Notes: a model not told the origin generated them from the letters alone. A DNA stretch of 64,000 bases from Acidobacteriaceae bacterium dw_441 (GCA_018449715.1 JAAVVA010000006.1:186001-250000), one strand, 5' to 3'; numbered from the stretch's first letter, positions 54,168 through 63,575 are shown. Numbers and translations: made by a program.

Positions 54168-54941
54168 ATGACGAAGATATTGTCACTGGCTTCGCTCGCC
54201 GTGATGGCGGTGGCCATGCAGGCACAAACTGCAGCCTCTCCTCAGACTCCTGATACTTCCGGCATGAGCCACCAGGGGGCCCAAACACAGGCGGTCCAGA
54301 CACGGGTGCAGCCGGCAAGCGTTTCGGCGGAGCTGACTAAAGGGATCGACTCCAAAAAAGCTAGGGCAGGAGACGAGGTAAACGCAAAAACAACGGACCA
54401 GGCAAAGCTTCCGGATGGGACCGATCTTCCGAAAGGAACGAAACTGGTTGGAAACATCGTCGAGGTAAACGCAAAGACGAAGGAACAGAAGAACTCGCAC
54501 CTGGTGCTGGCGGTGAATCGCGCCGTCTTGAAGGATGGGAAAGAAGTACCGATCCGTGCGGCAGTTACATCCGTCACGGCTCCTTCGAGCACGACTCCGA
54601 TGATGGATATGGCGTCCGGAGGCGGAGCAGCGGGGAGTGCGCCGTCGGGCGGTGCTCCTTCGGGATCGTCGGGATCAGCCTCTTCGGCCCCCCCGGCTCC
54701 CACGGTTCAGTCTGTACCAAGTGGTGATTCCAGTGGGCAGACTGCCCAGCAGGGAGCGATGTTGAAGAGCGCGCAGGACCGCGTTCCGGTGGGCAATAAG
54801 CCGAATGTGATCCTGAGCGCGCCGACCACTCCGGAGAGTGCGGGCGTGCTGGATGGAGCCGGCGAAAATATCTCGCTCAACAGCGGCACAAAGCTCACGC
54901 TGAATGTAATTCCGGCCCAACCCGGCGGGCAGGGGCAGTAA
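54168..54941 (+). CDS. Secreted low-complexity protein of unknown function
   Basis: 257 residues, start at 54168 with AAAGGAGA ahead. Signal peptide MTKILSLASLAVMAVAMQAQ. The mature N-half has a repeated strand pattern (AGDEVNAKTTDQAKLPDG; LPKGTKLVGNIVEVNAKTKE) of a kind found in DUF-type secreted proteins with an SH3-like or TrbI-like barrel. The middle is Ser/Gly/Ala/Pro-rich and the C-half short. No catalytic motif is apparent. Confidence 0.7.
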   Translation: MTKILSLASLAVMAVAMQAQTAASPQTPDTSGMSHQGAQTQAVQTRVQPASVSAELTKGIDSKKARAGDEVNAKTTDQAKLPDGTDLPKGTKLVGNIVEVNAKTKEQKNSHLVLAVNRAVLKDGKEVPIRAAVTSVTAPSSTTPMMDMASGGGAAGSAPSGGAPSGSSGSASSAPPAPTVQSVPSGDSSGQTAQQGAMLKSAQDRVPVGNKPNVILSAPTTPESAGVLDGAGENISLNSGTKLTLNVIPAQPGGQGQ

Positions 54942-54967
54942 ACGTCCCTGCTGGCGACTGTTTTTAC

Positions 54968-55008
54968 AAAAGAGGAAGGCCGCTTGTTTGAGCGGCCTTC
55001 TTTCTTTT
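54968..55008. terminator. Bidirectional terminator
   Basis: GAAGGCCGCT TGTTTG AGCGGCCTTC plus TTTCTTTT, between convergent genes. Confidence 0.85.
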
Positions 55009-55026
55009 GCGACCTCGCAGATTTTC

Positions 55027-56988
55027 CTAAATGCGGTGGAAGGCTTTCTTGATGTCCTTGAGGGAATAGCGCAGCGCGATAGGTCGTCCATGCGGACAGC
55101 TTGTGGGGTGCTCCGTCTTCGCAAGCTCTGCAAGCAGCCAGTTGATCTTCACAGGTTCGAGCGGCGTGTTGATCTTGATGGCTGCGTGGCAGGCGATGGA
55201 CGCGGCGATGCGCGTGCGCCTGGCCTCGGAGTTTTCAGACTGCTGCTCGCGGTCGGGGACGGCGAGAACCTCCTCCAGCATCCGCTCCAGCTCGCGTCCT
55301 TCGAGGCCCACGGGCGCGGCTTTGATCGCAATGGTCTGGGGGCCGAAGGGTTCAGCCTCGAAGCCGTTGCGCTCAAGCTCTTCGGCGAGGCTGGCGAAGG
55401 CAATCATCTGGGCAGGGAGGAGATCGACGAGCAGCGGCATCAGCAGGCGCTGGCGCTGGACGCGCTCGACCTCTCGCTCGCGCAGAATCTTCTCGAAGAG
55501 GACGCGCTCGTGCGCAACGTGCTGATCGACGATCCAAAGGCCTTCGTCGTTGACCGCGATGATGAAGGAGTCCTGTAGCTGACCGAGGGGCCGGAGCGTT
55601 GCGAGGGCGTTCAGGGTGCGGGTTTCGTCTTCCGGCTCGAAACCTTCGAGCGACGTGACGTTGTCGTAGCCGACCGGGATGGGGGCTTCGTTGAAGCTGA
55701 GGCGTTCTGAAGTGCCCGTGATCGGAGCGGGAGCGAGCGTGAAGGAATCTACATCCGCCTCAGTCGGGATGGAGTCGGAACCGAAGCCGCCACCAAAGCC
55801 GACAGATGCGTGCGTGGGGTCGAAGACTGGAGGCTCGGGCGCGCCGGGCAACGGGCTGACGTCGACCAGCAGCGACGCCGAAGCGAGAGGACTGTTGTGG
55901 AGCGCCTGCAGGAAGTCCGCCGCGGGGCGGGCGTGCATCAGCGCAGTACGGACGGAGTCGCGCACGAAGTCATGCACGAAGGCCGACTGGCGGAAGCGCA
56001 CCTCGGTCTTCGCGGGATGCACGTTTACATCGACCTCCTGCGGGGGCATCTCAAGGAAGAGCAGCACGACCGGATACGAGGTCGGCGGGATGATGTTGCG
56101 GTAGCCGTCGGTAAGAGCGTGCAGGATGAGGCGGTCGCGGATGAGGCGGCCGTTGACGAAGATGTAGATCGAATTGCGGTTGAGCTTCTGCAGCTCCGGC
56201 TTGGAGACGAAACCGGAGAGGCGCAGCAGGCCCGGTTCGGGCGGCTCGTAGTCGGCCTCGCGCTTCCACGGCGGAGGCTCGGGGAGACCGACGCGGGCGA
56301 AGTCCATCTCTGCGGCGACGGGGATCATGTGCGAGCTGGTTTCGCGGCCGAAGATCTGGAAGAGGCGATCGGAGTTCGTCGCCGCAATGGGAGCGGTGAG
56401 AAGCGCTTGTGTCGCCGAGTGCAGCTCGAAGTGCTTCGTCGGATTGGCAAGGGCGTAGTGCGTGACCAAGGCAGCGATATGCGACAGCTCGGTCTGCTCG
56501 GAGCGGAGGAACTTGCGCCGCGCCGGGGTGTTGTAGAAGAGGTCGCGGATGGCGATCGTGGTCCCGACGGGAAGTCCTGCGGGCTCGACGCGCTGGATGT
56601 TGCCCCCGGCGATCTCGACGATGGTTCCGGCCTCCTCTTCGGCAGCGCGGGTTTCGAGCGTGAGGCGCGAGACAGAAGCGATGGAGGGCAGCGCCTCGCC
56701 GCGAAAACCGAGCGTGGCGATGGAGAGAAGATCGTCGGAGGTGCGGAGCTTGGAAGTGGCGTGACGCTCGAAGGCGAGCAGGGCGTCGTCAGCCATCATG
56801 CCGTGGCCGTTGTCGGCGATGCGGATGAGGCGGCGGCCACCGCCTTCGACCTCGACGCGGATGCGCGTGGCCCCGGCGTCGAGCGAGTTTTCGAGCAGCT
56901 CCTTGACGACGGAAGCGGGGCGCTCGACGACCTCGCCGGCGGCGATCTGGTTAGCCACCAGGTCAGAGAGGATGCGGATGCGGCCCAT
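55027..56988 (-). CDS. mutL: DNA mismatch repair protein MutL
   Basis: 653 residues. GHKL ATPase N-domain: IAAGEVVERPASVVKELLEN, IADNGHGM and TLGFRGEALPSIASV. The C-terminal domain carries DQHVAHERVLFE. In endonuclease-type MutL the motif is DQHA-x2-E-x4-E; here A is V but the acidic residues are in place. Couples MutS recognition to strand incision. The start follows the conserved MGRIRILSD. Confidence 0.94.
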   Translation of the reverse strand: MGRIRILSDLVANQIAAGEVVERPASVVKELLENSLDAGATRIRVEVEGGGRRLIRIADNGHGMMADDALLAFERHATSKLRTSDDLLSIATLGFRGEALPSIASVSRLTLETRAAEEEAGTIVEIAGGNIQRVEPAGLPVGTTIAIRDLFYNTPARRKFLRSEQTELSHIAALVTHYALANPTKHFELHSATQALLTAPIAATNSDRLFQIFGRETSSHMIPVAAEMDFARVGLPEPPPWKREADYEPPEPGLLRLSGFVSKPELQKLNRNSIYIFVNGRLIRDRLILHALTDGYRNIIPPTSYPVVLLFLEMPPQEVDVNVHPAKTEVRFRQSAFVHDFVRDSVRTALMHARPAADFLQALHNSPLASASLLVDVSPLPGAPEPPVFDPTHASVGFGGGFGSDSIPTEADVDSFTLAPAPITGTSERLSFNEAPIPVGYDNVTSLEGFEPEDETRTLNALATLRPLGQLQDSFIIAVNDEGLWIVDQHVAHERVLFEKILREREVERVQRQRLLMPLLVDLLPAQMIAFASLAEELERNGFEAEPFGPQTIAIKAAPVGLEGRELERMLEEVLAVPDREQQSENSEARRTRIAASIACHAAIKINTPLEPVKINWLLAELAKTEHPTSCPHGRPIALRYSLKDIKKAFHRI

Positions 56989-57098
56989 ATCTCTTAATTG
57001 TAGGACGAATCCGATCTATGGATTGCAGGACGAAGACAAGATGCGGAAAACGAGGGACGAATGGCGAGGCATCCTACTCCTCAGCGAAGGAGGAGACC

Positions 57099-57248
57099 AT
57101 GATCCGTAAGCTGAAGAGCGGTGAGTTCAGAATTTATTCGCGCCATGTCGATCCGAAGACGAAGAAGCGCAGGAACCTCGGGACGTTCGCTACACGCGAA
57201 AAGGCCGAGGAACACGAGCGGGCAATCCAGTACTTCAAGCGGCACTGA
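57099..57248 (+). CDS. Small conserved 49-residue basic protein
   Basis: MIRKLKSGEFRIYSRHVDPK then TKKRRNLGTFATREKAEEHE. AAGGAGGAG lies just upstream. Seems to be a widespread small protein with a similar layout in other bacteria (from memory); the shape recalls the N-terminal arm-binding domain of tyrosine recombinases, but the whole protein is only that. Function unknown. Confidence 0.75.
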   Translation: MIRKLKSGEFRIYSRHVDPKTKKRRNLGTFATREKAEEHERAIQYFKRH

Positions 57249-57260
57249 TTCTAAAAACGA

Positions 57261-57292
57261 AAAGCGGCAGCCCCTCTGAGGTTCGCCGCTTT
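57261..57292. terminator. Bidirectional terminator
   Basis: AAAGCGGC and GCCGCTTT pair across a 16-base loop between convergent stops. Confidence 0.75.
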
Positions 57293-57302
57293 CCTCTCAA
57301 CC

Positions 57303-57854
57303 CTAATGAAAGAAGCGGGCTCGGAAGAGAAGAAGCCCCCCGCCAAGAAGACCTGTGCCGAGGAGGTCAAAGGGCTTTGGTTCGGGAACAGAGGAGACAG
57401 CGGGAGGATCGGACGGAATAGGAACGGTCGGTTGGGCCGTAATGGTTCCGTAGGACACGGACTGACCATTGTTGTAGTAAAAGGCGTAGTTGCTTGTTGT
57501 GTGGAGTGAGAAGCGATTGGACGACGCTCCAATCTGCTCGGAGAAGGTGAGATCGTAGAGCTCCCCATTCTGGAAGACGATGAACGCATTCCCCAATAAG
57601 TGGTCGAGCGAAAAAGTCTGACCGTCAATTACGAAGCTGAGATTATCCAGACCACCATTGAAAATGGAGTACTCGGAGAGACCCGTAGAAGAGGGGGCGC
57701 TTTCGATCATGAAGGTTCCGGTACCACCGTAGAGCGAACCTTCGTTGGGGGTGAGGGTGAGGTTATACGTGATTGGGTCGGCAAACGCAGCCACGGGAGC
57801 AGACAGAACCAAGGGAAAAAGAGCGGAAACTATTATCCTGACAATATTTTTCAT
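57303..57854 (-). CDS. PEP-CTERM sorted secreted protein
   Basis: 183 residues from the ATG at 57854; the frame extends to 57899 but the signal peptide is MKNIVRIIVSALFPLVLSAP. The C-terminus is SSVPEPKPFDLLGTGLLGGG then LLLFRARFFH: the VPEP motif, a hydrophobic segment and an Arg tail of exosortase substrates. This implies exosortase-dependent sorting to the surface, with EpsH elsewhere in the genome. The core is beta-rich and its role is unknown. Convergent with the 49-residue gene. Confidence 0.82.
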   Translation of the reverse strand: MKNIVRIIVSALFPLVLSAPVAAFADPITYNLTLTPNEGSLYGGTGTFMIESAPSSTGLSEYSIFNGGLDNLSFVIDGQTFSLDHLLGNAFIVFQNGELYDLTFSEQIGASSNRFSLHTTSNYAFYYNNGQSVSYGTITAQPTVPIPSDPPAVSSVPEPKPFDLLGTGLLGGGLLLFRARFFH

Positions 57855-58098
57855 TACACCAGACCAAGGAGAATTAGGGACTGCAAAGGGCAGTTGCACA
57901 AAATCTATGGCTATGCCTGGGACTGTCTAGGCATTTTTCTTTCTATGGTACGCTTTGCCTTCTTCTGGGGTCGCCGGACTCTCTCCCTCAGGCAGGCAGG
58001 AAAAAATTGGCCAGACCTCTTGTAAATTCTGTACACTTCCCGTCGCTTTCGAAACAAAAGTAATTTCCGTACCGAAACAAACTTTTGAGGAGCGATGC

Positions 58099-59445
58099 AT
58101 GACATTCGAGAGGACCAACCGGCGTGAGTTCGTAAAAATGGGGGCGGCCGTGGCCGGAGCCGCAGCGTGGAGCGCGACCAGCTACGCAAAGATCGTGGGA
58201 GCCAACGACCGTGTGCGGACCGCCGTCGTCGGATGCGGCGACCGTATGAAGAGTTCGCTGATCCCGGCGTTTTTGCAACATAACAAGGAGCTTAACTTCG
58301 AGTTCGTCGCCATCTCGGACCTGTGGAGCCGCCGCCGCGAAGACGGCGTAGCCTACATCCAGAAGCTGGGCGGACCGAAGGTCGAGACGGTTCGCAACAA
58401 CGACGAGCTGTACGCTCGCAACGACGTGGATGCGGTGCTGATTGCCACCGCCGACTTTCAGCATGCGAAGCATGGGGTCGAAGCCGTCAAAGCCGGACGC
58501 GATGCCTACGTGGAGAAGCCGCTCGCCCATGCCATGAAGGATGCAAAAGCGATCCGCGATACCGTTCACGCGAGCAAGCAGGTGGTGCAGATCGGGACGC
58601 AGAGACGTTCGACGCCGAGTTATCAGAAGGCCTACGAGTACATTAATTCGGGCAAGTTCGGCGACATCAACATGGTGGAGATGACCTGGAACGTGAACCA
58701 GCCGGGGCGCTGGAGGAGGCCCGATGTTGTCCCTCTGCTGAAAGAGGCGGACACTGACTGGAAGCGCTACCTGATGGATCAGCCGTATGAGCCCTTCGAC
58801 GCGAGGAAGTACCTGGAGTTCCGGCTGTTCTGGCCGTACTCGTCGGGGATTCCCGACCAGTGGCTGGTCCACCAGATCGACACGGTGCATTGGTTCACGG
58901 GTTATCCGCACCCGCGCAGCGTAGTGGCCAATGGCGGCATCTACCAGTGGCACGACGGGCGGCGCAACTGGGACACGATGACGGCGGTCTTCGACTACGG
59001 CCCCGAGGACGATGCAACGAAGGGCTTTCAGGTGCTGTACTCGTCGCGGCAGACGAACGCGGCTGGTGGGATCAAGGAGATTTACTACTCGAACGGCGGG
59101 TCGCTGGATATGGACAAGCAGGTGGTGAACTCGAACGGTGGTCTGACCGCAAAGGCCGCGGCAGAGATGGGGATGAAGCAGAACATGCTGGGGAGCTTTT
59201 CGCTCGGCGATGGAGAAGCGGCATCGACCGATGCGAACACCGGCGTCGACAAGCAGACCTCTGCCAACATGCGGAACTGGATGGAGTGCGTGCGGTCGCG
59301 CAAGCAGCCGAACGCGCACGTGGACGCGGGATACAGCCACTCCGTCGCGCTGTGCATGAACATCGCGGCGATCCAGACGGGGCAGAAGATCACCTTCAAC
59401 GCGAAGACCCAGCAGATCATGGCCGGAGGCAAGGTCTATGCGTAA
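58099..59445 (+). CDS. Gfo/Idh/MocA family oxidoreductase, Tat-exported
   Basis: 448 residues. The start at 58099 has GAGGAGC upstream and yields the Tat signal TNRREFVKMGAAVAGAAA. The Rossmann motif VGCGDRMKSSL begins around 44. The EKPLAHAMKDAK motif near 150 is the EKP signature with the catalytic Lys. DTVHWFTGYPHPRSVVANGG provides the substrate-binding Asp and His. It oxidises or epimerises a sugar with NAD(P), probably in the periplasm like glucose-fructose oxidoreductase. It overlaps the next gene by 8 bases, forming a pair. Confidence 0.9.
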   Translation: MTFERTNRREFVKMGAAVAGAAAWSATSYAKIVGANDRVRTAVVGCGDRMKSSLIPAFLQHNKELNFEFVAISDLWSRRREDGVAYIQKLGGPKVETVRNNDELYARNDVDAVLIATADFQHAKHGVEAVKAGRDAYVEKPLAHAMKDAKAIRDTVHASKQVVQIGTQRRSTPSYQKAYEYINSGKFGDINMVEMTWNVNQPGRWRRPDVVPLLKEADTDWKRYLMDQPYEPFDARKYLEFRLFWPYSSGIPDQWLVHQIDTVHWFTGYPHPRSVVANGGIYQWHDGRRNWDTMTAVFDYGPEDDATKGFQVLYSSRQTNAAGGIKEIYYSNGGSLDMDKQVVNSNGGLTAKAAAEMGMKQNMLGSFSLGDGEAASTDANTGVDKQTSANMRNWMECVRSRKQPNAHVDAGYSHSVALCMNIAAIQTGQKITFNAKTQQIMAGGKVYA

Positions 59446-60463
59446 GGCCGTGCTGGGTGGAGTGCTTGCGGTGTGCGCGGCGCAGATCGCGGGAGCGGCG
59501 ACGAAGGTGGCAGTAGACGAGGCGAACCAGCGCGTCGAGGTGACGATGGACGGCAAGCCGTTCACCTCGTACGTGTGGCCTTCGACGCTGAAGAAGCCGG
59601 TGCTGTTTCCGCTGATCGCCGCCGATGGCGTGACGGTAACGCGAGGGTATCCCCTGGCTCCGCGAGAAACGGAGCGGGTGGACCATCCTCACCATGCGGG
59701 GCTGTGGTTCAACTACGGCAATGCGAACGGGTTCGACTTCTGGAACAACTCCGACGCGATCAAGCCGGAGGACCGCCACAAGATGGGGACGATCCATCAT
59801 GAGAAGATCGTCTCCTCGAAGAGTGGGGCAAAAGGTGAACTGGTCGTCGATTCGGTGTGGGAGACGGGCGAGGGGAAGAAGATCTTCAACCAGAGGACGA
59901 AGTACGTCTTCTGGCAGAAGGGCGACGCCCGCACGATCGACATGACGGTGACCCTGACGGCGCTCGACAAGGTCGTCTTCCACGATGACAAGGAGGGCGT
60001 GCTGGGGATTCGCGTGGCGCACTTCCTTGAGTCACCGACGGAGAAGGGCGGCACCTTCGCCGATGCCAGCGGGAGGCCGACCAAGGTGGAAGGCAATACC
60101 GCTGGGGCTACCGGGGTCTATCGCACAAGCGAGGGCGTCGAGGGCGATGCGGCCTGGGCGACGCGTGGCAAGTGGTGCGAGTTGACGGGGCACACCACCG
60201 ATGGCCATACGGAGACGATTGCGATCTTCGACCACACGGGCAATCCGGGATATCCGACATACTGGCACGCACGCGGGTATGGGTTGTTCGCGGCGAATCC
60301 GCTGGGGAGAAAGATCTTCGACGCGAAGCAGCCGCAGTTCGACTACACGGTGGAGAAAGGGGCTTCGGCTACGTTCAAGTACCGGGTTACGATCTCGTCC
60401 CATGCGGTGACGCCGGAGGAGATGAACAAGCAGGCTGGAGCATTTGAGGCTGAGGTGAAGTAG
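59438..60463 (+). CDS. DUF6807 (PmoA-like) secreted protein
   Basis: 341 residues with a signal peptide (MRKAVLGGVLAVCAAQIAGA). The conserved HPHHAGLWFNYGNANGFDFW and GHTTDGHTETIAIFDH blocks mark DUF6807, which often occurs next to Gfo/Idh/MocA genes. The His pairs suggest a metal or substrate site. Role probably in sugar derivative utilisation, inferred from the overlapped upstream gene. A very strong terminator follows. Confidence 0.82.
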   Translation: MRKAVLGGVLAVCAAQIAGAATKVAVDEANQRVEVTMDGKPFTSYVWPSTLKKPVLFPLIAADGVTVTRGYPLAPRETERVDHPHHAGLWFNYGNANGFDFWNNSDAIKPEDRHKMGTIHHEKIVSSKSGAKGELVVDSVWETGEGKKIFNQRTKYVFWQKGDARTIDMTVTLTALDKVVFHDDKEGVLGIRVAHFLESPTEKGGTFADASGRPTKVEGNTAGATGVYRTSEGVEGDAAWATRGKWCELTGHTTDGHTETIAIFDHTGNPGYPTYWHARGYGLFAANPLGRKIFDAKQPQFDYTVEKGASATFKYRVTISSHAVTPEEMNKQAGAFEAEVK

Positions 60464-60475
60464 GAATGACGGCTT

Positions 60476-60519
60476 GAAGCGGAGTGGAGAGGATGTGCAG
60501 TTCCTCTCCACTCCGCTTC
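60476..60519. terminator. Very strong bidirectional terminator
   Basis: GAAGCGGAGTGGAGAGGA pairs perfectly with its reverse complement at 60502-60519 (18 bp, 8-base loop). Confidence 0.85.
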
Positions 60520-60527
60520 CTGATGAG

Positions 60528-61733
60528 TTACGAGTAGATGCCGTTGCGAAGCATGTGGCGCAACGGTGCTTCGTTGAAGGCCGTGGCGGGGGTATCCATC
60601 GCCTTCTCGAAGGAGGTCTGGAAGGCCTCCATCTCCGCGGGAAGACCGACGGTAACGCGAACGTAGGTCGGCCACGCGGCCCAGCTTCTACCGATGTGAA
60701 CGTCGTCCTTCGCCATCAGGCCGCGAATCTGCGGGCCTGGACGCTTGACGTCGATCATGAAGCAGTTGCTCTCCGACGGAATGAAGGAGTAGTTGTTGGC
60801 CTTCAGCCAGGCGAAGGTCTTATTGCGCGTGTCGGCGATAAGCTTCTTGCGCGTAGGCACGAGGTCGGTGTCCATCAGGCTGGCCTGCGCGGCGATCATG
60901 CCGGTGATCGGCATGGGCGATTGGCCATAATGCTCGAGCTTCTTGAGCAGGTCGGGCCGGCCGATGGCGAAGCCGCAGCGGATGCCCGCCATGCCGTAAA
61001 TCTTTGAGAAGGTGCGGAGGATAATGACATCCTTCCCCGCCTTCACGTGGTCGATGGCGGAGGTCGCGTCCGAGAGGTGGATGTAAGCCTCGTCGATCAG
61101 CAGTACCGCGCCTGCAGGCTTGTTGGCCACGGCGTAGTCGATCTGTTCCTTGCTGGTGACGGTGCCGGTAGGATTGTTGGGATTGCAGATGTAGATGAGT
61201 CCGGCATTGGGGTCCGCCTTCACCATCGCGGCGACGTCGTGGGAGTAATCCTTCGCCAGCGGAACAGCGTTGATCTTCGCCCCGGCAAGCTCGGCGGCGC
61301 GCTGTCCGGCCTCGTACGTTGGGTTGCCGCAGACGAAGCTGCGCGAGGGCGAGGTGAAGGCCAGCGAAGCGTAGTGCAGCGGCGGGCTGGAGCCATCGTA
61401 GATCATCACGTGATCGCCTGGAACTCCCATCTGCTCGGCGTAGAGCTTGATCACGTTGAAGTAGAGCGGAGGAGCATAACGTCCGCCGTTGGGGATGATG
61501 TCGGCGATGGCCTTGCGGGCGTTCTCGGAGGGGCCGAGTGGGTTCTCGTTGGCGTCAAGATAGATGCCGCTCATCGAGAACTCGGGGACTCCGGCGGCTC
61601 CCATGGCAGAAGCGCGGGCGAAGTGGGCCTCGGTGAGGATAGGAATGGAGACGGCAGCAGCAGAGGCGGTGCGGAGAAAGGATCGGCGCGAGAAAGAACT
61701 ACATCCGGCGAGGTCGTTCGTAAGGGATGACAT
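60528..61733 (-). CDS. Tat-exported class I/II aminotransferase (HisC-like)
   Basis: 401 residues. The N-terminus FSRRSFLRTASAAAV is a Tat signal. The fold type I PLP enzyme body follows: DANENPLGPSENARKAI near 60, PNNPTGTV near 185, DEAYIHL near 218 and the PLP lysine in RTFSKIYGMAGIRCG near 243. It resembles histidinol-phosphate aminotransferase, but the Tat signal points to a periplasmic role unrelated to histidine biosynthesis. Substrate unknown. Confidence 0.85.
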   Translation of the reverse strand: MSSLTNDLAGCSSFSRRSFLRTASAAAVSIPILTEAHFARASAMGAAGVPEFSMSGIYLDANENPLGPSENARKAIADIIPNGGRYAPPLYFNVIKLYAEQMGVPGDHVMIYDGSSPPLHYASLAFTSPSRSFVCGNPTYEAGQRAAELAGAKINAVPLAKDYSHDVAAMVKADPNAGLIYICNPNNPTGTVTSKEQIDYAVANKPAGAVLLIDEAYIHLSDATSAIDHVKAGKDVIILRTFSKIYGMAGIRCGFAIGRPDLLKKLEHYGQSPMPITGMIAAQASLMDTDLVPTRKKLIADTRNKTFAWLKANNYSFIPSESNCFMIDVKRPGPQIRGLMAKDDVHIGRSWAAWPTYVRVTVGLPAEMEAFQTSFEKAMDTPATAFNEAPLRHMLRNGIYS

Positions 61734-61925
61734 GGCTGGCTCCTGACGTTACGGCAGTGCGATTCAACGAATGGATTATGGCCGGGGATGATGGGCGAGG
61801 AACGGACGCGGTTCAACTCGCTACGCACAGGGTAACGCCAACGGAGCGGAGTTCACAAGAGATTGGTGACGAATGACAGATAGGAATGGATGAGGGACCA
61901 GGCAGTCCCTCATCCGCCGCAGAGA

Positions 61926-63509
61926 CTAACGCTTCTTTGCGGACTTCTTTACAGCGGCCTTCTTCCCTGCTGTTTTCTTTGCAGGCTTCTTCTTCTCCTG
62001 CTTTGCAGAAGCCGGAGAGAAGTCCCTCTCGCGGTCGCCGATCTTGTGCAGGCGCATGAAGTTGGTCGCGCCGGAGCGGGTGCGGGTTCCGGCAACGATG
62101 CCGACCGTCTGATGCTCCTTCGCGCAGCCGTTGCTCTCCAGAATCTCCTCGGCCATGTTGACCAGAGTGTCCGTGTCGCTGAAGCGGCCGCAGAGGATCG
62201 GGTATGTTCCCCAGAGCAGCATCGAGCGGTTGACGACCTTCTGGAAGGGCGAGAGAGCGTAGATGGGGGCTTCGGGGCGATACTTCGAGATGAGGCGAGC
62301 CGTGGTTCCGCTCTCCGTGAAGATAGCGATCGCCGAGACGTCGAGATCGTCGGCGGCATGCGCCATGCATTCGCAGATGGTCTCGGCAATGGAGAGAGGA
62401 GCGCCGTGCTTGTGACCGATCGCCGGCGGAGGATCGAGGCGAAGCTGCTCCTCCGTCTCGGTGACGATCTTGGCCATCATGGCGACAGCCTCGACGGGAT
62501 ACTTGCCAGCGGCGCTCTCAGCCGAGAGCATGACGGCGTCGGTTCCGTCGTAGACAGCGTTGGCAACGTCGGAGGCCTCGGCGCGGGTGGGGCGCGGGTT
62601 CTCGATCATCGATTCAAGCATCTGCGTGGCAGTGATAACCGGCTTGCGGTACTCGGAGGCGCGACGGATGATGTGCTTCTGGATGGCCGGAACCTTCTCC
62701 GGCGGAACCTCGACGCCGAGGTCTCCACGAGCCACCATGATGGCGTCAGTCGCTTCGAGGATGGAGTCGAGGTGCTCGATCGCCTGGGGCTTTTCGAGCT
62801 TTGCGACGATCCACGCGTCGGATTTCAGCTCGGTCAGGCGGCTCTTGACATGGCGGATGTCGTCGGCGGTGCGTACGAAGGAGACGGCGATAGTGTCGAC
62901 ACCCTCGCCGATGGCAAAGACGAGGTCCTCCTCGTCCTTTTCGGTGAGCGAGGGAACCTTGACGGGGATGCCGGGAAGATTGATGCCCTTGTTTTCGCCG
63001 AGCATACCGCCGTTGATGATCTTACAAACGACGTCGCCGCCCTTGACCTGCTCGACGCGCAGCTCGATGAGGCCGTCGGAGAGGAGGATGCGCGAGCCGG
63101 GCTCGAGATTTTCAGCCAGCGTGGTGAAGGTGGTGCCGACCATCGCGGCGGTTCCAGCGATCTCCTGCGGGGTGATGATGAGCTGCTTGCCCGCGACCAA
63201 CTGCACAGGCTTGTGGTCCTTCAGCTTGCCGGTACGGATCTTGGGGCCCTGCAGGTCGGCGAGGATACAGATGGGCTTCCCTTCCTCCTTCGAAACCTGG
63301 CGAACCATGCGGATCAGCTCGGCCTTCTGTTCGTGCGATCCGTGAGAGAAATTGAGGCGGGCAACATCAAGACCGGCGCGGACGAGCTGGCGGAAGACCT
63401 CGATGGAGCTGGAGGCCGGACCGAGCGTTCCGACGATCTTGGCGCGACGAATGCGGTCGGGACCGGCAGAAAAAGAATCGCGGAGCGTGGGGTTCGCGGG
63501 AGTTGTCAT
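61926..63509 (-). CDS. pyk: Pyruvate kinase with a histone H1-like tail
   Basis: 527 residues, about 50 longer than the family norm. Active-site motifs: RLNFSHGSHEQ, GPKIRTG, IAVSFVRTADDI, VARGDLGVE and ESMIENPRPTRAEASDVANA. The C-domain ends near residue 490 and is followed by KQEKKKPAKKTAGKKAAVKK with SAKKR, a Lys/Ala/Pro-rich tail like histone H1. It converts PEP and ADP to pyruvate and ATP. The tail is a fusion-like feature, not part of the catalytic fold. Confidence 0.93.
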   Translation of the reverse strand: MTTPANPTLRDSFSAGPDRIRRAKIVGTLGPASSSIEVFRQLVRAGLDVARLNFSHGSHEQKAELIRMVRQVSKEEGKPICILADLQGPKIRTGKLKDHKPVQLVAGKQLIITPQEIAGTAAMVGTTFTTLAENLEPGSRILLSDGLIELRVEQVKGGDVVCKIINGGMLGENKGINLPGIPVKVPSLTEKDEEDLVFAIGEGVDTIAVSFVRTADDIRHVKSRLTELKSDAWIVAKLEKPQAIEHLDSILEATDAIMVARGDLGVEVPPEKVPAIQKHIIRRASEYRKPVITATQMLESMIENPRPTRAEASDVANAVYDGTDAVMLSAESAAGKYPVEAVAMMAKIVTETEEQLRLDPPPAIGHKHGAPLSIAETICECMAHAADDLDVSAIAIFTESGTTARLISKYRPEAPIYALSPFQKVVNRSMLLWGTYPILCGRFSDTDTLVNMAEEILESNGCAKEHQTVGIVAGTRTRSGATNFMRLHKIGDRERDFSPASAKQEKKKPAKKTAGKKAAVKKSAKKR

Positions 63510-63575
63510 AAATACTGCTGAATCCTTATGTGAACGGTTATCGAGAGACTTTTAGGGAGGTCCGACCAAACGAAT

